Assembly: GCA_964351775.1 (NCBI GenBank)
Contig: CAYGPQ010000128.1
Location: forward strand, 1 to 10,330
Length of the DNA: 10,330 bases
Direction of reading: 5' to 3'
Source: Kordia sp964351775
GTDB lineage: Bacteria; Bacteroidota; Bacteroidia; Flavobacteriales; Flavobacteriaceae
Below the pieces are notes generated by a model. That model made no database searches. It saw only the letters and a program-made list of their open reading frames with translations, and had not been told where the DNA came from. This document shows, one piece after another, positions 7,974-10,330 of this stretch; the stretch's first letter is position 1; each line of letters opens with the position of its first letter. Made by a program: the position numbers and the translations under genes.

Positions 7974-7984
7974 ATTTAACACTG

Positions 7985-7992
7985 CAAATTCA
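7985..7992 (-). promoter_or_regulatory. weak candidate -7 element for tamB
   Basis: The minus strand reads TGAATTTG, one base from the Bacteroidota TAnnTTTG consensus. Transcription starting about 7 bases downstream, near 7978, would leave the AGGAAG and the upstream basic codons within the mRNA. No well-spaced -33 box is present; T-rich sequence with TTTTG lies just upstream. Confidence 0.25.
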
Positions 7993-8025
7993 CAAAAAAA
8001 ACAATACAAAACACGATGTTTAGCA

Positions 8026-8033
8026 TATCTTTG
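8026..8033 (+). promoter_or_regulatory. -7 promoter element of tsaD (TATCTTTG)
   Basis: An exact match to the Bacteroidota housekeeping sigma -7 consensus TAnnTTTG, 35 bp before the tsaD ATG. Transcription would begin near 8040, giving a leader of roughly 30 nt. I see no TTTG box at the usual upstream distance. A GTG at 8033 that would lengthen TsaD by 12 residues overlaps this element and would not be in the mRNA. Confidence 0.65.
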
Positions 8034-8068
8034 TGACTTTATATCAATTTTTATGCCTTTTAAAATTT

Positions 8069-9091
8069 ATGAGCACAAAAGATGTATATATTTTAGCTAT
8101 TGAATCATCTTGTGATGATACGTCTGCCGCTGTTTTAAGGAACGGAAAAGTGTTGTCGAATGTTGTTGCAAATCAAAAAATTCATGAAGCGTATGGAGGT
8201 GTTGTTCCCGAATTAGCTTCACGCGCACATCAACAAAATATTGTTCCTGTAGTTCATCAGGCATTAACGATAGCAAATATCGACAAAAAACAGCTAACTG
8301 CCATAGCTTTTACACGTGGACCTGGATTAATGGGTTCATTGCTTGTTGGAACTTCATTTGCGAAGTCGTTGTCGCTCGGATTGAGCATTCCGCTCATTGA
8401 AGTCAATCACATGCAAGCGCATATTTTGGCACATTTTATTGAAGATGAAGAACAAACGATTCCGAAATTTCCATTTTTGGCGATGACTATTTCTGGTGGA
8501 CATACCCAAATTGTGCTCGTAAAAGATCATTTTGACATGGAAGTCATTGGCGAAACGATGGATGATGCGGTTGGCGAAGCGTATGATAAAAGTGGGAAAA
8601 TCTTAGGATTATCCTATCCAGCGGGACCGATTATTGACAAACTAGCGCGAGAAGGAAATCCAAAAGCCTTTCCATTTCCAAAACCGAAAATGGACGGGTT
8701 AAATTTTAGCTTCTCTGGATTGAAAACGGCTATTTTATATTTCATTCAAAAACAAACCAAAGAAAATCCAAATTTCATAGAAGAAAACCTAGTTGATATT
8801 TGCGCGTCTATTCAGTATACAATAGTGAATATTATTATTGATAAATTGAAAAAAGCATCCAAAGAAACTGGTATTAAAACCATTGCGATTGGAGGCGGCG
8901 TTTCTGCAAATTCAGCTATTAGAAAAGCCTTGAAAGAGGGCGAATTCAAATACGGTTGGACAGCACACATTCCAAAATTTGCCTACACAACCGATAATGC
9001 TGCCATGATTGGAATTGTAGGCTATTTAAAATATTTACAAGAAGATTTTGCGGATGCGTCTGTTTCTGCGAATTCAAGAATTAAAATATAG
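8069..9091 (+). CDS. tsaD: tRNA N6-adenosine threonylcarbamoyltransferase TsaD
   Basis: Transfers the threonylcarbamoyl group from threonylcarbamoyl-AMP to A37 of ANN-decoding tRNAs (t6A), acting in the cytoplasm with TsaB and TsaE. The start at 8069 gives 340 residues beginning MSTKDVYILAIESSCDDTSAA, the usual Kae1/TsaD N-terminus; a GTG 12 codons earlier sits on the promoter element and adds no family sequence. The metal-binding HMQAH is at 114-118, with H114 and H118 matching E. coli H111 and H115. The third ligand D309 lies in TTDNAAMIG. ISGGHTQIVLV (141-151) and the downstream DDAVGEAYDKSGK and FSFSGLKTA motifs are intact. It is full length with no missing catalytic residue. No Shine-Dalgarno sequence precedes it; the leader is AT-rich. 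The upstream neighbour tamB is divergent; rsmE follows on the same strand after 186 bp. Confidence 0.98.
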   Translation: MSTKDVYILAIESSCDDTSAAVLRNGKVLSNVVANQKIHEAYGGVVPELASRAHQQNIVPVVHQALTIANIDKKQLTAIAFTRGPGLMGSLLVGTSFAKSLSLGLSIPLIEVNHMQAHILAHFIEDEEQTIPKFPFLAMTISGGHTQIVLVKDHFDMEVIGETMDDAVGEAYDKSGKILGLSYPAGPIIDKLAREGNPKAFPFPKPKMDGLNFSFSGLKTAILYFIQKQTKENPNFIEENLVDICASIQYTIVNIIIDKLKKASKETGIKTIAIGGGVSANSAIRKALKEGEFKYGWTAHIPKFAYTTDNAAMIGIVGYLKYLQEDFADASVSANSRIKI

Positions 9092-9132
9092 TGGGTTTTC
9101 GGTTGTAAGTTCTTACATTGAGCATTATTGAG

Positions 9133-9150
9133 ATCAAAATATATTTTGAT
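9133..9150. repeat. 18-bp perfect palindrome between tsaD and rsmE
   Basis: ATCAAAATATATTTTGAT is self-complementary over all 18 bases. As RNA it forms a 7-bp AT-rich stem with a 4-nt loop, with no U-run on either side, so it is a poor terminator. It could be a binding site for a dimeric regulator or part of the repeat-bearing spacer. Nothing links it to a known regulator. Confidence 0.6.
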
Positions 9151-9179
9151 TGAAAATACCTAACGTAGTTATCGAAATA

Positions 9180-9228
9180 TTGGCTCTTGGCTCTTGGCTC
9201 TTTGCTCTTTGCTCTTTGTTCTTTGTTC
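9180..9228. repeat. 7-bp tandem array, seven copies in three graded variants
   Basis: Three copies of TTGGCTC are followed by two of TTTGCTC and two of TTTGTTC, 49 bp in perfect 7-bp register. Each block differs from the previous one by a single base, always towards T. It lies 49 bp upstream of the rsmE start codon, so copy-number change would alter the spacing of any promoter above it. Confidence 0.95.
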
Positions 9229-9240
9229 TTAAAAAGTATA

Positions 9241-9271
9241 ATTCATAATTTAGCATTCATAATTCACAATT
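9241..9271. repeat. short AT-rich direct repeats (ATTCATAATT) just upstream of rsmE
   Basis: ATTCATAATT occurs at 9241-9250 and again at 9255-9264. A one-base variant, ATTCACAATT, overlaps the second copy at 9262-9271. The repeats end 6 bp before the rsmE ATG and therefore probably form its leader or the promoter's downstream edge. Confidence 0.8.
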
Positions 9272-9277
9272 TCAAAA

Positions 9278-9985
9278 ATGCAACTCTTTTACACACCAGA
9301 ATTAACATCAGAAACAAAACACTTTACATTTTCGAAAGAAGAAAGTAAACACATTGTGCGTGTATTGCGGAAAAAGGAAGACGATGTACTGCATATTACG
9401 AATGGTAAAGGTTTTATGTTTATGGCAAAAATTACCATTGCCGATCAGAAGAATTGTGTGATTGAAATTCTATCGCACGAATTTCAAGAACCAAAAAGTT
9501 ACCAATTGCATTTGGCCGTGGCGCCAACAAAAATGAATGACAGGTACGAATGGTTTTTAGAAAAAGCTACCGAAATCGGAATTGACACGATTACGCCTAT
9601 TATTTGCGATCATTCGGAACGAAAAGTCATCAAAGCTGAACGTTTTGAAAAGATTATTCAATCGGCAACAAAACAATCATTAACTGCCTATTTTCCAGAG
9701 TTGAAACCTGCGATTTCGTTTTCAGATTTCATCAAAACACATACAGACAACCAATTGTTTATTGCGCATTGTGAAGAAAATAAAAAACAATCGTTGAAAG
9801 AAGCATTACAACCAGCACAAAATGTCACGATTTTGATTGGTCCTGAAGGCGATTTTTCAACCAAAGAAATCGAACTTGCTTTAGCAAACAACTATATTCC
9901 AGTCACGTTGGGCGACACACGATTACGCACGGAAACGGCTGCGATTGTAGCGTGCCATTCGGTGGCTTTTGTGAATCAAAAATAG
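9278..9985 (+). CDS. rsmE: 16S rRNA (uracil(1498)-N(3))-methyltransferase
   Basis: Methylates N3 of U1498 in helix 44 of 16S rRNA using S-adenosylmethionine, on the assembled 30S subunit. At 235 residues it has family length. The N-terminal PUA-like RNA-binding part spans about 1-75 (HIVRVLRKKEDDVLHI at 25-40). The rest is a SPOUT-class trefoil-knot methyltransferase: PTKMNDRYEWFLEKATEIGI at 83-102, HSERKV at 112-117, the SAM-binding IGPEGDFS at 187-194 and LGDTRLRTETA at 211-221. The common IGPEGGFS has Asp in place of the second Gly; I believe this is usual in Bacteroidota. The ATG start has no Shine-Dalgarno sequence. The 186-bp spacer from tsaD holds a palindrome and two repeat types but no clear TAnnTTTG element, so whether it has its own promoter or is read from tsaD is open. 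It converges on the DUF1223-like gene, 36 bp away. Confidence 0.97.
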   Translation: MQLFYTPELTSETKHFTFSKEESKHIVRVLRKKEDDVLHITNGKGFMFMAKITIADQKNCVIEILSHEFQEPKSYQLHLAVAPTKMNDRYEWFLEKATEIGIDTITPIICDHSERKVIKAERFEKIIQSATKQSLTAYFPELKPAISFSDFIKTHTDNQLFIAHCEENKKQSLKEALQPAQNVTILIGPEGDFSTKEIELALANNYIPVTLGDTRLRTETAAIVACHSVAFVNQK

Positions 9986-9986
9986 A

Positions 9987-10012
9987 ATTTGAAAATGTTC
10001 TGATTTGAAAAT
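9987..10012. repeat. 16-bp-spaced direct repeat ATTTGAAAAT after rsmE, grading into TTTTACA repeats
   Basis: ATTTGAAAAT occurs at 9987-9996 and 10003-10012. TTTTACA then occurs at 10013-10019, 10020-10026 and, within the last codons of the converging gene, at 10043-10049. The 36-bp convergent spacer is made almost wholly of these repeats and lacks a GC-rich terminator hairpin. Confidence 0.75.
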
Positions 10013-10021
10013 TTTTACATT

Positions 10022-10330
10022 TTACATTTTTCGGTTTTGCAGTTTTACATTTTCTTTCCCCGCACTCAAAATATCCAAGTTTTCGTTTTCAAGTAGTAAC
10101 AAAACCATTAATTGGTCGTTTTTAGTCACGATTTTTGGGATTTCAAATGTGTAATTTCCTGTTTTTTTGACTTCCTTCAGATAGTGCTCGTTGACAACGA
10201 TATTGTTGTTTTTTAAAGTTTTTCGAGCGTTTTCACCGCGTTTTACTTCCGTTGTACGTTCTTGAATTGCCAACACAACTCTTGCTTTCGTATTTGAAAG
10301 ATCGCCGGTAATTTTATAATTGAACTGAAT
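10022..10330 (-). CDS. C-terminal part of a DUF1223-like protein (5' end outside the window)
   Basis: The frame is open from the TAA at 10022-10024 to the window edge, giving 102 residues that start IQFNYKITGDLSNTKARVVL in the visible part. A GTG at 10276 is internal, since coding continues upstream of it without a stop. The segment VVLAIQERTTEVKRGENARK resembles the C-terminal half of DUF1223 proteins, where an ARV...A..E....I.RGEN.GR.L...NVV pattern is typical. DUF1223 proteins are thioredoxin-fold, often exported proteins of unknown function. The thioredoxin-like CxxC region and any signal peptide would lie outside the window, so neither can be checked. The last codons fall in AATGTAAAA-type repeat sequence shared with the adjacent spacer. 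Identification rests on motif memory and is moderate. Confidence 0.65.
   Translation of the reverse strand: MQFNYKITGDLSNTKARVVLAIQERTTEVKRGENARKTLKNNNIVVNEHYLKEVKKTGNYTFEIPKIVTKNDQLMVLLLLENENLDILSAGKENVKLQNRKM

Noticed and set aside
8033..8068. GTG at 8033 as the tsaD start, adding 12 residues
   Set aside because: It overlaps the exact TAnnTTTG -7 element, the added residues do not resemble the family, and the ATG at 8069 gives the standard N-terminus.
9180..9271. CRISPR-like array
   Set aside because: Units are 7-10 bp and contiguous or nearly so, without unique spacers of constant length, and no cas gene is present.
10022..10276. Complete 84-residue small protein starting at GTG 10276
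   Set aside because: The frame continues without a stop to the window edge and the upstream residues match the same family pattern, so this is the end of a longer gene.
1..10330. A new multi-gene defence, biosynthetic or mobile system
   Set aside because: Every sizeable gene belongs to a known core or widespread family, and there are no transposase, integrase, toxin-antitoxin or phage-like genes in the window.

Overview
The window looks like a core chromosomal segment from a member of the Bacteroidota, most likely Flavobacteriaceae. The evidence is the AT-rich composition (roughly one third GC by eye), genes with AT-rich leaders and mostly no Shine-Dalgarno sequence, an exact Bacteroidota -7 promoter element (TAnnTTTG) ahead of tsaD, and protein variants I associate with flavobacteria in GAPDH, TsaD and RsmE. 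Genus cannot be fixed from the sequence alone.

Layout from left to right. Positions 1-85 hold a 7-copy, 8-bp tandem repeat that runs off the window edge and a small hairpin. Four minus-strand genes follow. In transcription order they are a very large tamB-like gene, pfkA, gap and a BadF/BadG-type sugar kinase. pfkA and gap are 32 bp apart and probably co-transcribed. A strong hairpin terminator plus a second smaller hairpin separate gap from the kinase. A 309-bp spacer separates tamB from pfkA. It contains AT-rich palindromes and an open continuation of the tamB reading frame past its stop codon. From about 7975 onward transcription switches to the plus strand, with tsaD and then rsmE. The window ends in the C-terminal part of a minus-strand DUF1223-like gene that converges on rsmE.

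Functionally there are three themes. pfkA and gap make two steps of glycolysis, joined by a kinase probably acting on an amino sugar. TamB is an envelope biogenesis protein, anchored in the inner membrane and spanning the periplasm. tsaD (tRNA t6A37 synthesis) and rsmE (16S rRNA m3U1498) are translation-related RNA modification genes.

I see no mobile element, CRISPR array, phage gene, tRNA or rRNA, and no new multi-gene system. The points most worth a second look are the unclear tamB start (a basic segment with an AGGAAG upstream of the only legal start codon), tamB's highly charged C-terminal tail and the open frame after its stop, the graded 7-bp repeat array and ATTCATAATT repeats ahead of rsmE, and the divergent S-loop of GAPDH.
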